64,000 bases of DNA from Sphingobacteriaceae bacterium. GTDB taxonomy: Bacteria > Bacteroidota > Bacteroidia > UBA7662. Position numbers and translations under genes: made by a program. The notes under the pieces are model-generated. The model did not search any database. It saw only the letters and a program-made list of their open reading frames with translations, and was not told the origin of the DNA. The stretch is taken from NCBI GenBank assembly GCA_030682795.1, contig JAUXNJ010000044.1, forward strand, positions 35,098-99,097, written 5' to 3'. Below are positions 1-7,759 of this stretch, one piece after another (the first letter of the stretch is position 1; every line of letters starts with the position of its first letter).

Positions 1-1
1 C

Positions 2-316
2 ATGACCATTCGTACCATAGAAGGGGTTAAAATACATTCTAACAACAGCTTTCCCTCTGGTCATTCAGCCTCCGTATTTGCCTTATTGAGCTTTTTGGCA
101 TTGAGGTTAACAAAAAAGCAATGGGGACTCCCCTTACTATTGGCCGCAGTATGTATCTCCTACACACGCGTTTATATTGCTCAGCATTTTTATGGAGATG
201 TGTTGGCTGGTTCGTTCATTGGCATTATTACGGTATTGAGTATCACCGCTGCCTTAGATAACTATTACAGCAAACATCCAGCTGTTTGGCATCAGAAAGG
301 ACTGCTGAATCCATAA
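2..316 (+). CDS. PAP2-family (type 2 phosphatidic acid) phosphatase, 5'-truncated by window edge
   Basis: The last 104 residues carry the second and third PAP2 phosphatase motifs: PSGHSA near residues 18-23 and TRVYIAQHFYGDVLAG near 55-70, with the catalytic histidine in each and the conserved Asp of the third. Hydrophobic segments around residues 24-34, 42-53 and 69-83 are expected for the membrane-embedded core. Family members are usually about 190-250 residues with further N-terminal membrane helices, so the ATG at base 2 is probably internal and the true start lies outside the window. Likely reaction: dephosphorylation of a membrane lipid phosphate such as phosphatidic acid or undecaprenyl pyrophosphate; the substrate cannot be told from sequence. 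A terminator hairpin follows the stop directly. Confidence 0.85.
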   Translation: MTIRTIEGVKIHSNNSFPSGHSASVFALLSFLALRLTKKQWGLPLLLAAVCISYTRVYIAQHFYGDVLAGSFIGIITVLSITAALDNYYSKHPAVWHQKGLLNP

Positions 317-341
317 AAAAACCGGCACTGTGCCGGTTTCC
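315..341. terminator. Bidirectional intrinsic terminator
   Basis: AAACCGGCAC and GTGCCGGTTT pair around one central T (a few bases would open as the loop), with A and T runs on the two sides. It lies between the convergent PAP2 gene and the T9SS-tail gene and could serve both. Confidence 0.75.
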
Positions 342-361
342 ACGAGAGGTTTTGGATGGGT

Positions 362-739
362 TTATTTGAGGATGAGTTTTTTAGAATTTTTACCGTCAGG
401 ACTGTCCACCTCTACAAAATAAATACCCGCTTTTTGTCCACTTAAACTGAAATCGATGCGGTGGCTACCCACGGTATAGCTCTCTTTTTGTTCGCTGATG
501 GAGCGGCCAATCATGTCGATGACCGTGATTTTTACTGTACCAGCTTTTTGTAAATTTAAGGTCAAGCTCACATCTCCTTGGGTTGGATTGGGGTAAATGT
601 TGAACTGAATGCGGGTTTTTTCGGCAATGGGCTGACTTTGTTGTGGTTTTTGGTCGTGTGCCTGAGCGCTGATGAGCATGCCTAATTGCAGGCTGATGAT
701 CAGCAGTAGTAAAATCCGAACGAGTAAAGTTGCTTTCAT
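362..739 (-). CDS. Small secreted protein made almost only of a T9SS type A sorting domain
   Basis: 125 residues. An N-terminal signal peptide (Lys/Arg, then hydrophobic residues about 5-22, cleavage likely at ISA|QAHD) is followed by a short linker and then, from about residue 45, a complete Por-secretion-tail domain: FNIYPNPTQGDVSL, a central VIDMIGRSI strand and the closing GIYFVEV...KKLILK. Such domains normally sit at the C-terminus of large cargo and are removed on export through the type IX system. Here there is essentially no cargo, only about 20 residues of Gln-rich linker. It could be a remnant of a larger gene or a free-standing tail. The neighbours give no functional hint; the gene is transcribed alone. 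Confidence 0.85.
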   Translation of the reverse strand: MKATLLVRILLLLIISLQLGMLISAQAHDQKPQQSQPIAEKTRIQFNIYPNPTQGDVSLTLNLQKAGTVKITVIDMIGRSISEQKESYTVGSHRIDFSLSGQKAGIYFVEVDSPDGKNSKKLILK

Positions 740-889
740 GGTGTTGGGGTTTGCTCCTGAATTGTCAATTTTTGTGCCAACTCACCTCCATCTACGAAAA
801 AAAGTAAAGCTTGGTTTGAATGTGCCAACCAAAGCTTAAGTATTTCAGCCGAATGGCGTATCTTGCAGCCGTTTTAAATAGCAATACGT

Positions 890-2278
890 ATGAATTATGA
901 TGTGATCGTGATCGGTGGAGGTCCTGGTGGTTATGTTGCCGCCATTCGTGCCTCGCAACTCGGTCTTAAAACAGCAGTTGTGGAACGTGAGTCCATGGGC
1001 GGAATTTGTTTGAACTGGGGTTGTATCCCGACTAAAGCCCTGCTGAAGAGCGCACAAGTTTTTGAATATATCAAGCATGCCGCCGATTACGGTATCAATG
1101 TGAGCGGTGCCGAGCACGACTTTGGTGCGGTGATCAAGCGCAGTCGCGGCATTGCCGATGGCATGAGCAAAGGCGTTGGTTTTTTGATGAAGAAAAACAA
1201 GGTCGACATTATCATGGGCAGCGGCAAGGTGATGCCTGGCAAAAAGGTGCAGGTAACAGCGGCCGACGGCAAGGTATCGGAAGTAACGGGGCAGCACATC
1301 ATCATCGCTACTGGCGGTCGTGCGCGCGAGCTGCCTAACGTTAAAATTGATGGCGAAAAGGTAATCGAATACCGCAAGGCCATGAGCTTAGAGAAGCAGC
1401 CAAAGAGCATGCTCATCATCGGCTCGGGCGCTATTGGAGTAGAGTTCGCTTATGTATACAATGCCATGGGTACCAAAGTAACCATTGTAGAGTTTATGCC
1501 GAACATTGTGCCGGTGGAAGACGAAGACGTATCGAAGGCATTAGAGAAGATTTATAAGAAGTCGGGCATCGACATCCACACCAATTCAAGCGTGGAAAGC
1601 GTAGATACCAGTGGTGCGGTAAGCAAAATCAAGGTAAAAACCCCAACGGGCGAAATTACCTTAGAAGCTGAAATCGTTTTATCTGCGGCAGGTATGGTAG
1701 CCAACATCGAAAAACTTGGTTTGGAAGACACGGGCATTGCCACCGATAAGGGCAAAATTTTGGTAAACGATTTTTATCAAACCAATATGCCGGGCTATTA
1801 TGCCATTGGCGATGTGGTGAAAGGTCCTGCCTTGGCCCACGTAGCTTCTGCCGAAGGCATTATTTGTGTAGAAAAAATTGCCGGTCACCATCCCGAGCCG
1901 CTCGACTACGGTAACATTCCGGGTTGTACCTACTGCTCTCCGGAGATTGCTTCAGTGGGCATGACCGAAAAGGCAGCCAAAGAAGCCGGTTACGAGCTCA
2001 AAATCGGTAAGTTTCCTTTCTCTGCTTCTGGCAAAGCCAGTGCGGCGGGTCACAAAGACGGCTTTGTAAAAGTGATTTTTGATGCCAAATACGGTGAGTT
2101 CCTCGGTGCCCACATGATTGGCGCCAACGTAACTGAAATGATTGCCGAAGTGGTGGTAGCGCGCAAGCTCGAAACCACTGGTCACGAAATGATCAAGGCA
2201 GTACACCCGCATCCAACCATGAGCGAAGCCATCATGGAGGCAGCTGCCGCAGCCTACGGTGAGGTGATTCACTTGTAA
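890..2278 (+). CDS. lpdA: Dihydrolipoyl dehydrogenase (E3)
   Basis: 462 residues, the usual length. It oxidises dihydrolipoamide on 2-oxoacid dehydrogenase complexes (pyruvate, 2-oxoglutarate) or the glycine cleavage system, passing electrons through FAD to NAD+. Visible parts: FAD Rossmann motif GGGPGG at residues 9-14; redox disulfide in GGICLNWGCIPTK (Cys40, Cys45); NAD-binding GSGAIG near 178; FAD Asp in YAIGDV near 310; and the C-terminal HPHPTMSE with the His441-Glu446 pair that acts across the dimer. All catalytic residues are present. It stands alone, without E1/E2 genes nearby, and has its own terminator, so it probably serves several complexes. Confidence 0.97.
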   Translation: MNYDVIVIGGGPGGYVAAIRASQLGLKTAVVERESMGGICLNWGCIPTKALLKSAQVFEYIKHAADYGINVSGAEHDFGAVIKRSRGIADGMSKGVGFLMKKNKVDIIMGSGKVMPGKKVQVTAADGKVSEVTGQHIIIATGGRARELPNVKIDGEKVIEYRKAMSLEKQPKSMLIIGSGAIGVEFAYVYNAMGTKVTIVEFMPNIVPVEDEDVSKALEKIYKKSGIDIHTNSSVESVDTSGAVSKIKVKTPTGEITLEAEIVLSAAGMVANIEKLGLEDTGIATDKGKILVNDFYQTNMPGYYAIGDVVKGPALAHVASAEGIICVEKIAGHHPEPLDYGNIPGCTYCSPEIASVGMTEKAAKEAGYELKIGKFPFSASGKASAAGHKDGFVKVIFDAKYGEFLGAHMIGANVTEMIAEVVVARKLETTGHEMIKAVHPHPTMSEAIMEAAAAAYGEVIHL

Positions 2279-2299
2279 AAACACAATATTTAAAGAAGC

Positions 2300-2328
2300 G
2301 CCGCAGTTGAATAAACTGCGGCTTTTTT
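2300..2328 (+). terminator. Intrinsic terminator of lpdA
   Basis: Nine-base-pair stem GCCGCAGTT/AACTGCGGC with a five-base loop, followed by six T, about 20 nt after the lpdA stop. Confidence 0.9.
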
Positions 2329-2496
2329 GTTTTGGTTTTTAAGGCCAGCTTTCTCTCGCTTGGCGAAGTGGGTGTCGATAGCTACAAGGAAAAGAGCACC
2401 ACAATGATTGCCAGAACTATGAATTAAAGTACGAAAAGGTTTCCGTTTAGCTCTCGCTTCCATTCGAGCCAAACGCGCGTTAGCGGATGTACCGTC

Positions 2497-2652
2497 TTAA
2501 TTCGCCTTTTCTTTCTTTTTTGTTTTCGGCTTAAGTATTACTTTACCTTTTGCCTTTTGATCAGCAAGGTATTTTGAAATGGCACTTTCCTCTTCCTTGC
2601 TTAATTGGCCTTGACCGCCAATTATGTCTGGTTCTATGATTTGCTTTTCCAT
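2497..2652 (-). CDS. 51-residue charged protein, partner of the GNAT-like gene
   Basis: I do not recognise a named family. The reading frame starts at an ATG that shares one base with the stop of the upstream gene (TAATG), a sign of translational coupling. The product begins MEKQIIEPDIIGG, has a short amphipathic stretch LSKEEESAISKYL at about residues 18-30, and ends in a strongly basic Lys-rich tail (about residues 34-50). There is no signal peptide or membrane segment. The size, charge and coupling would suit an antitoxin-like or regulatory partner of the larger protein, but that is inference. The module is visibly more AT-rich than lpdA and the S46 peptidase gene around it. Confidence 0.6.
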   Translation of the reverse strand: MEKQIIEPDIIGGQGQLSKEEESAISKYLADQKAKGKVILKPKTKKKEKAN

Positions 2653-3185
2653 TATTTCGAATTTTTAAAATACTTATCTATCAATTTCAATGCTGCCCTT
2701 GTTTCTATAATCATTATTCTTCCGCCAAAGTGGAATGCTCCGAGCGTTCGTTCGTAATGTTCTATTAATTGAGACTTTGATAGAAAGGAAACATTCCCTT
2801 CGTGGCCCCTTTGAAATGATAGTCTGCAAGCAAACGCAACTAGATTTCCTGGAACACCAGCATAAACTTTGGCCTTTCCTTTATTGAAAGGCGCATTTTC
2901 GACTAGGTGTAAATAAACATGGTCTGTTTTGATTTCAATACTCATTAAGCCTTGAATAATCGAGGTATTACCAGCTATTGTCAATTTATAAATCTCTCTT
3001 TCGGGTTGTTTAAATTCACGCTTCCAGTCGAATACCCAATCGTTATTCTTGCTTATTGTTTTTAAATCTGATGAAGTGAGCAAAGAAATTACTGTTTGAA
3101 AACTATCACCGGTAGTTACGTTTTCAATGGAGTTTGTAAGCTTATCAATAAGGAAGTCAAGTTCCTGGTTTTGTTCCTTTTTCAC
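2652..3185 (-). CDS. GNAT-like (acyl-CoA N-acyltransferase fold) protein of a two-gene module
   Basis: 177 residues from a GTG start; no signal peptide. The C-terminal half has the order of a GNAT core: a strand (YLHLVENAP, about 100-108), a loop in the acetyl-CoA position (GVPGNLVAFACRL, about 120-132), a helix and strand (GHEGNVSFLSK), then HYERTLGA followed by a GGRIMIIE strand, resembling the FYEKLGF region of acetyltransferases. The usual R/Q-x-x-G-x-G/A pyrophosphate loop is changed to GVPGN, so activity is uncertain. The N-terminal 90 residues are not recognised. A near-consensus -7 element (TAAATTTC) lies just before the GTG. Acetyltransferase toxins such as TacT/AtaT also sit in two-gene modules, but no antitoxin of that type (ribbon-helix-helix) is visible here. 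Confidence 0.65.
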   Translation of the reverse strand: MKKEQNQELDFLIDKLTNSIENVTTGDSFQTVISLLTSSDLKTISKNNDWVFDWKREFKQPEREIYKLTIAGNTSIIQGLMSIEIKTDHVYLHLVENAPFNKGKAKVYAGVPGNLVAFACRLSFQRGHEGNVSFLSKSQLIEHYERTLGAFHFGGRIMIIETRAALKLIDKYFKNSK

Positions 3186-3425
3186 AATTGAAATTTACTG
3201 AATTTTCTTCATGTAGGCAAGGCAGCTTCTTTTTGAACTGGAGTCATTTTGGCATATAGGCTAATGTGCGGGTAAAGCTACTGACGACTCTGTGCAAAAG
3301 GCTATCTATCCTTAAAAGCACCCGCTTTTTAATAGAACAACAGTTACGGTTGCTTTATTTACCTTTTTTTAGCAACACCACAACTAAATCCGTCTTATTT
3401 TTAGGCCTCTTAATAAAAACCTAAT

Positions 3426-5591
3426 ATGAAGAAGTTTTTACTCTCCTTACTCGCCCTCAGCTTGAGCTTTGGCTCGGTGATGGCCGACGAAGGCATGTGG
3501 TTGCCCATCCAGGTGGCCAAAATTCACGGGAAGATGACAGATGCCGGCTTGAAACTCTCGGCCGCCGACATCTACAACATCAACCAAGCGAGCTTAAAGG
3601 ACGCGATTGTGCGTTTAGGTGGTGGTTTTTGTACCGCAGAAATCATCTCGAAGGAAGGTTTGCTCATGACCAACCACCACTGTGCGTACGATTTGATTCA
3701 AAACCACAGCTCGGTCGACAAAGACTACCTCACCAACGGCTTTTGGGCCATGACACGGAGCGAGGAATTGACCAATCCTGGCTTAACCGCCTCTATTTTG
3801 GTGCGCATGGAAGACGTTACCGCTCAGGTAATGAAGGCCATTGAAGGCGTGGAAGAAGGCAAAAAGGCAGGTGCCATTGCCAAAATCACCAAAGAAATTG
3901 CGGATGCAGCTGGCAAAGAAGGCGACGGCTACACAGGCGATGTGCGTCCGATTTTTTACGGCAACCAGTACATTTTGTCGGTGTACATCACCTACAAAGA
4001 TGTACGTTTGGTGGGTGCACCGCCGAGCAGCATTGGCAAATTTGGTGGCGATACCGACAACTGGATGTGGCCTCGTCACACCGGTGACTTTTCAATGCTC
4101 CGCATTTATACCGGTGCTGACGGCAAGCCAGCCGATTATGCTGCCGACAATGTGCCCTTGAAGCCCAAGCACTCACTTCCAGTGAGCATGAAAGGCTTGC
4201 AAGAGAACGATTATGCCATGGTTATGGGCTATCCCGGTACCACCAACCGCTATTTAACCAGCGCCAACCTGGCCAGCAACCTCAACAACTACAACCAGGC
4301 CATCATCGATATGTTCGGTGCACGCATGCAGGAATACAAAAAGAGCATGGATGCAGATGCAGCTACACGCATTGCCTTGGCATCGACCTATGCTTCAGGT
4401 ATGAATACCTACAAGTACTTCATCGGACAAAGTCTAGGCCTCCGCAATGGTGGTTTGGTAGAGAAAAAAGCCGCTTACGAGGCCGATCTCCAGAAGTGGA
4501 TTGATGCTGATGGCGCACGCAAGCAGCAGTGGGGCAATGTATTGGCTGAGATGAACAAAGACATGGCCAATTACGGTCCTGTTAACCGCGAGTACCTGTA
4601 TTTCCTCTTTGCTTTTGTAAACCAGCCTTTTACACGCTTCAACAATCAGTTAGGAGCGTTGAAGGGCCTTTTAGCAGAGAAAAAGCCGGATGCTGCCAAG
4701 GTGAAAGAAACTGCTGACAAGCTCAAAGAGAAGCTCGACGATATTTATGGCGAGTATTTCCCAGCTACCGAGCAAGCTGCTTTTGCCGCCATGCTGCTTG
4801 TATACCACCGCGAAACGCCTGCCGACAAGCAGCCGGCCTTCTTCAAGGAGCTTTTGGCCAAAACCAAGGGAGCAGACGTACAGGCCAAAATCAATACCAT
4901 TGCAGCCGATGTGTACAGCAAGTCGTTGTTAACCTCCAAAGAGCGCATGGAAGCCTTCTTGAACAAGCCGAGCAAAAAGGCTATGGACAAAGATGCTGGT
5001 GTAAGCTTGGCTACTGCCGCCATGAAGCACTTCAGCGAAGTGGTAGCGCCTGCTAACCAGGCAGCTTCAGGCAATTTGAATGCCAACCGCAAGCTGTTGA
5101 TGGCCGCTATGATGGCTTTTGAAAGCAGCCGCGACTTTGCACCCGATGCCAACAGCACCTTGCGCGTTACTTACGGCAATGTGAAGCCTTACAATCCTAA
5201 AGATGGGGTGAAGTACAAGTATTACACCACCCACGAGGGTATTTTGCAGAAAGAAGATCCGAGCAACGAAGAGTTCATTGTACCAGCGAAGTTAAAGGAG
5301 CTGTTGGTGAAGAAAGATTTTGGCAAGTACGGCAGCGCCGATATGCTCAACACTTGTTTCTTGTCGACCAACGACATCACGGGTGGTAACTCTGGCAGTC
5401 CAGTGATCAACGCCAAAGGCGAGCTCGTAGGCGTGGCTTTTGATGGCAACTGGGAAAGCATGACCGGTGATTTGATGTTCAATCCTGCCGTGCAGCGCAC
5501 CATCAGCGTCGACATCCGCTACGTACTGTTCATCATCGACAAATTTGCCGGTGCTGGTCACTTGGTAAATGAAATGAACCTGGTGTACTAA
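3426..5591 (+). CDS. S46 family dipeptidyl-peptidase, DPP7-like
   Basis: 721 residues, the normal size for S46. It removes dipeptides from the N-terminus of peptides in the periplasm or at the outer membrane and is typical of peptide-using Bacteroidota. A signal peptide covers about residues 1-20 (cleavage before DEGMW). The chymotrypsin-type triad is visible: His85 in MTNHHC, Asp221 in RHTGDFS and Ser656 in GGNSGSP; the helical insert lies between. The residue 18 after the serine, which separates DPP7 (Gly) from DPP11 (Arg) in the characterised Porphyromonas enzymes, is Gly674 in AFDGNWE, pointing to DPP7-type preference for hydrophobic rather than acidic P1 residues. Single gene with its own terminator. 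Confidence 0.95.
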   Translation: MKKFLLSLLALSLSFGSVMADEGMWLPIQVAKIHGKMTDAGLKLSAADIYNINQASLKDAIVRLGGGFCTAEIISKEGLLMTNHHCAYDLIQNHSSVDKDYLTNGFWAMTRSEELTNPGLTASILVRMEDVTAQVMKAIEGVEEGKKAGAIAKITKEIADAAGKEGDGYTGDVRPIFYGNQYILSVYITYKDVRLVGAPPSSIGKFGGDTDNWMWPRHTGDFSMLRIYTGADGKPADYAADNVPLKPKHSLPVSMKGLQENDYAMVMGYPGTTNRYLTSANLASNLNNYNQAIIDMFGARMQEYKKSMDADAATRIALASTYASGMNTYKYFIGQSLGLRNGGLVEKKAAYEADLQKWIDADGARKQQWGNVLAEMNKDMANYGPVNREYLYFLFAFVNQPFTRFNNQLGALKGLLAEKKPDAAKVKETADKLKEKLDDIYGEYFPATEQAAFAAMLLVYHRETPADKQPAFFKELLAKTKGADVQAKINTIAADVYSKSLLTSKERMEAFLNKPSKKAMDKDAGVSLATAAMKHFSEVVAPANQAASGNLNANRKLLMAAMMAFESSRDFAPDANSTLRVTYGNVKPYNPKDGVKYKYYTTHEGILQKEDPSNEEFIVPAKLKELLVKKDFGKYGSADMLNTCFLSTNDITGGNSGSPVINAKGELVGVAFDGNWESMTGDLMFNPAVQRTISVDIRYVLFIIDKFAGAGHLVNEMNLVY

Positions 5592-5612
5592 ACGCCTCGG
5601 TTTATTCGATTT

Positions 5613-5652
5613 AAAAAGCGGTTGTGCTCCTGTAGTGCAGCCGCTTTTTTTA
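5613..5652 (+). terminator. Intrinsic terminator of the S46 peptidase gene
   Basis: Outer stem AAAAAGCGG/CCGCTTTTT with an imperfect inner stem and a T run, about 20 nt after the stop. Confidence 0.75.
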
Positions 5653-5660
5653 TATATTTG
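5653..5660 (+). promoter_or_regulatory. -7 promoter element TATATTTG
   Basis: Exact match to the Bacteroidota TAnnTTTG element, directly after the preceding terminator and about 55 nt before the lipoprotein start. No clear -33 element was assigned. Confidence 0.5.
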
Positions 5661-5715
5661 AGAAGCTGGTATTGCGGCACAAAGTTTGCGTAGCATGCAG
5701 CAAAATCCTTTCCTT

Positions 5716-6252
5716 ATGAAAAATCAAATTGTAGTGCTGATGTTGCTGGTGGGTCTGGCCGTTGGTTGTAAGAGCAACAAAATTGGCGAAAAAGTCAAGG
5801 AGCCTTTCTCCTCCTCCAAATACATGAGCAACAACCGTTACTGGCGCAGTACGGGCAGCGGCACCAGTGCCGACTTAAGCATTGCCAAGCAAAAGGCCCA
5901 GTTAGAGGCCCGCAAGAACCTCGCTTCAGAGGTGCAAACCAACATCAAATCGGTAGGCGACCAATACATTAAAAACCAGGAAATTGGCGAGCGCGAAACC
6001 ATGGAACGAAGCTTTGAGCAGTTGTACCGCGAGGTGCTTAATACCCAGTTGAACAATGCAGTGGTGCACGATCAGGCCACTTACAAGAAGGAAAACGGTC
6101 AGTTTATTCATTATGTAGCCATGGAGGCGCATAAAAAGGACTTGTATCGCCACATGAAGCGCATGAATGAAGCCAGTACTTCGATGAGCAAAAAGCAAAA
6201 GGACTTGATTGCCAAAATTGTGGATGAGCAAATAGCGGCACTCGAAGATTAA
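5716..6252 (+). CDS. LPP20-like lipoprotein
   Basis: 178 residues from the chosen ATG, which puts a positively charged MKNQ directly before the hydrophobic core and a lipobox ending AVGC (Cys18). An ATG seven codons upstream (5695) is also possible but would lengthen the N-terminus without benefit. After the lipid anchor, residues 40-110 resemble the LPP20 fold: YWRSTGSG, then SIAKQKAQLEARKNLASEV, where an Ala/Lys/Arg-rich helix precedes the conserved strand. The function of the family is not established; members are surface or periplasmic lipoproteins. The C-terminus is a charged helix. It is monocistronic between two terminators. Confidence 0.75.
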   Translation: MKNQIVVLMLLVGLAVGCKSNKIGEKVKEPFSSSKYMSNNRYWRSTGSGTSADLSIAKQKAQLEARKNLASEVQTNIKSVGDQYIKNQEIGERETMERSFEQLYREVLNTQLNNAVVHDQATYKKENGQFIHYVAMEAHKKDLYRHMKRMNEASTSMSKKQKDLIAKIVDEQIAALED

Positions 6253-6270
6253 GTTTAAAAATAGTTATAG

Positions 6271-6302
6271 AGGGCATTTTCGCGAGAAGATGCCCTTTTT
6301 TT
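6271..6302 (+). terminator. Intrinsic terminator of the LPP20-like gene
   Basis: AGGGCAT/ATGCCCT stem with a 12-nt loop and a run of seven T. Confidence 0.8.
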
Positions 6303-6306
6303 ACGC

Positions 6307-6314
6307 TATTTTTG
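6307..6314 (+). promoter_or_regulatory. -7 promoter element TATTTTTG of smpB
   Basis: Matches TAnnTTTG. It overlaps the in-frame TTG at 6312, which rules that codon out as the smpB start, and leaves the ATG at 6324 nine bases downstream, giving a very short leader. Confidence 0.65.
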
Positions 6315-6323
6315 CAACCCCAT

Positions 6324-6770
6324 ATGGCAGGTCCCCCCATCAATATCAACAACCGCAAGGCAGGCTTCGAGTACGAATTGCTTCAAAAATTTGAGGCAGG
6401 CATGATCCTCATGGGCTCCGAAATCAAGAGCATCCGCCAGGGGAAGGTCAATTTGGGTGATGCTTACTGCACTTTTACAGGCGGAAAGTTGGTGGTGCGC
6501 AATCTGCACATCAGCGTGTACAAAGAAGCCAGCTGGCTCAATCATGAGCCCATGCGTGAGCGAGTGTTGCTGCTGAGCAAGCAAGAGCTCAAAAAGTTGG
6601 AGCACCGCACCAAAGAAAAGGGCCTCACCATTGTGGTGACGCGTTTGTACATCAACGATCGAGGGTTTGCCAAGTTGGAAATTTCGTTGGCGCGGGGTAA
6701 GAAGCTGCACGACAAGCGCGAGGCGACCAAGGACAAAGATTTGCGACGCGAATCGCAGCGCGAAGAGTAG
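6324..6770 (+). CDS. smpB: SsrA (tmRNA)-binding protein SmpB
   Basis: 148 residues. SmpB binds the tRNA-like end of tmRNA and brings it to stalled ribosomes for trans-translation. Seen: the OB-fold core beginning INNRKAGFEYELLQKFEAG, the GSEIKSIRQGKVNLGDAY segment, SWLNHEPMRERVLLL, the TRLYINDRGFAKLEI strand and a basic C-terminal tail (GKKLHDKREATKDKDL) that folds into the decoding centre. The start is set at the ATG 6324 because the only earlier in-frame candidate, a TTG, lies inside the promoter. The tmRNA gene itself is not in this window. Degenerate repeats follow the stop, with no clear terminator. Confidence 0.97.
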   Translation: MAGPPININNRKAGFEYELLQKFEAGMILMGSEIKSIRQGKVNLGDAYCTFTGGKLVVRNLHISVYKEASWLNHEPMRERVLLLSKQELKKLEHRTKEKGLTIVVTRLYINDRGFAKLEISLARGKKLHDKREATKDKDLRRESQREE

Positions 6771-6784
6771 TTAGATCGTTCGCC

Positions 6785-6882
6785 TGCGGCTCACTAACAG
6801 ACCGCTCGTCTTCGACTCGCTAACAGACCGTTCGCTGGTGCTCACTTACAGACCGCTCACCTGCGGTTCGCTGAAAGATTGG
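6785..6882. repeat. Array of three ~25-bp degenerate repeat units (first locus)
   Basis: ACAGACCG cores begin near 6797, 6823 and 6848, a period of 25-26 bp, each followed by a variable GC-rich tail ending in a CTC or TCGC word. The same unit recurs at 10286-10400, at 14910-14945, and in inverted orientation at 15165-15245. The remaining bases to 7110 hold no convincing gene; what lies there is unassigned intergenic DNA. Confidence 0.7.
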
Positions 6883-7110
6883 GCGGTCCCTGGCGCACCA
6901 CTTTCTGCGTTTACTTGATCTTTCATTTGGAATCTGGCTGTAATACAGCCATCTGTGTTGCTTCGCGAACAGCCAGATAACAGGAAAGGTAACATCTCTG
7001 TAGTCGGCCGCGACCTGTACCAACGAATGCTAGAAACGAACAGCTGGTTTGTTTTTTATAGGGTTCCTGAAGAACCCCAAAAGGCCTCTGTGTTAAAAAA
7101 AAAGCCTCCT

Positions 7111-7755
7111 CTATCTCATATCAATCACCTCAACCCCTGGGTACTTCGCCTTGTTGAACACAAAATCGGCATCTGTAAGCGCTTTGTTGGGGATGAAATT
7201 TTTGATTGCATAGGTGTACTTTGCCCCGCTTTTGTCGAACACCACGGCCTGCATAATCTGCAATTTGGCCTGGTCAACCACCAAACGGATCTTAAAAAAG
7301 GGCTTGCTTTTGTCGGTAGGCGTGAGGTCGATGGTATGCACCGCCACGCCTTCGAGGCTACTGGCATTGATGTAGTAGGATTCAAATCCCTTCTCGTAAA
7401 TGGTAAAAACGGTGGTAGGCGATAACTCATCTGGATCGGGTTCGTAATTACTTACCGTTACCTCTTTCATATCTTTTAAATAACCCCACAGTGTTTTGCC
7501 GTCGGTCATCAGCAACTGATCGCCAAAGTCGATGCGGAATTTATCGCCTTTGATGAGCATTTTGCCCTGCTGCACTTCCTTGATCTTCTCCTTTTGGTTG
7601 TCGATGGTGAAAGTAATGTCGGCACTCATGCTGGTATAGCTGCGGTAATTGGCGCTCATTTTGCCGAGAATGCCTTTGGATTTGGCGTCGGACTGGGCCC
7701 AAGCAGGCGCGAAAGCTAGGAGCAGGAGGGTAACGGCGAGGAGGTTTTTTTTCAT
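7111..7755 (-). CDS. LolA-like outer-membrane lipoprotein carrier protein
   Basis: 214 residues from the ATG at 7755, five bases after the ftsK stop; an ATG at 7770 overlapping ftsK is an alternative. The signal peptide ends APAWA|QSD, with Gln at +1. The remainder fits the LolA fold: YRSYTSMSADITFTI near residues 35-50, GKMLIKGDKFRIDFGDQLLMTDGKTLWGYL at about 65-95 and the TPTDKSKPFFKIRLVVD strand near 145-165. LolA ferries lipoproteins across the periplasm. Pairing behind ftsK in one transcription unit is commonly seen in Bacteroidota. In this phylum several LolA-like proteins exist, so the exact cargo is uncertain. Confidence 0.85.
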   Translation of the reverse strand: MKKNLLAVTLLLLAFAPAWAQSDAKSKGILGKMSANYRSYTSMSADITFTIDNQKEKIKEVQQGKMLIKGDKFRIDFGDQLLMTDGKTLWGYLKDMKEVTVSNYEPDPDELSPTTVFTIYEKGFESYYINASSLEGVAVHTIDLTPTDKSKPFFKIRLVVDQAKLQIMQAVVFDKSGAKYTYAIKNFIPNKALTDADFVFNKAKYPGVEVIDMR

Positions 7756-7759
7756 CTGA

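Noticed and set aside
2290..2472. 60-residue open frame on the minus strand after lpdA
   Set aside because: It overlaps the lpdA terminator, begins in low-complexity sequence and shows no family likeness.
6312..6323. TTG 6312 as smpB start
   Set aside because: The codon lies inside the TATTTTTG promoter element; ATG 6324 fits the family.
6955..7425. 156-residue plus-strand frame across the repeats and lolA
   Set aside because: It is mostly the complement of the lolA-like gene in another frame and starts in intergenic DNA.
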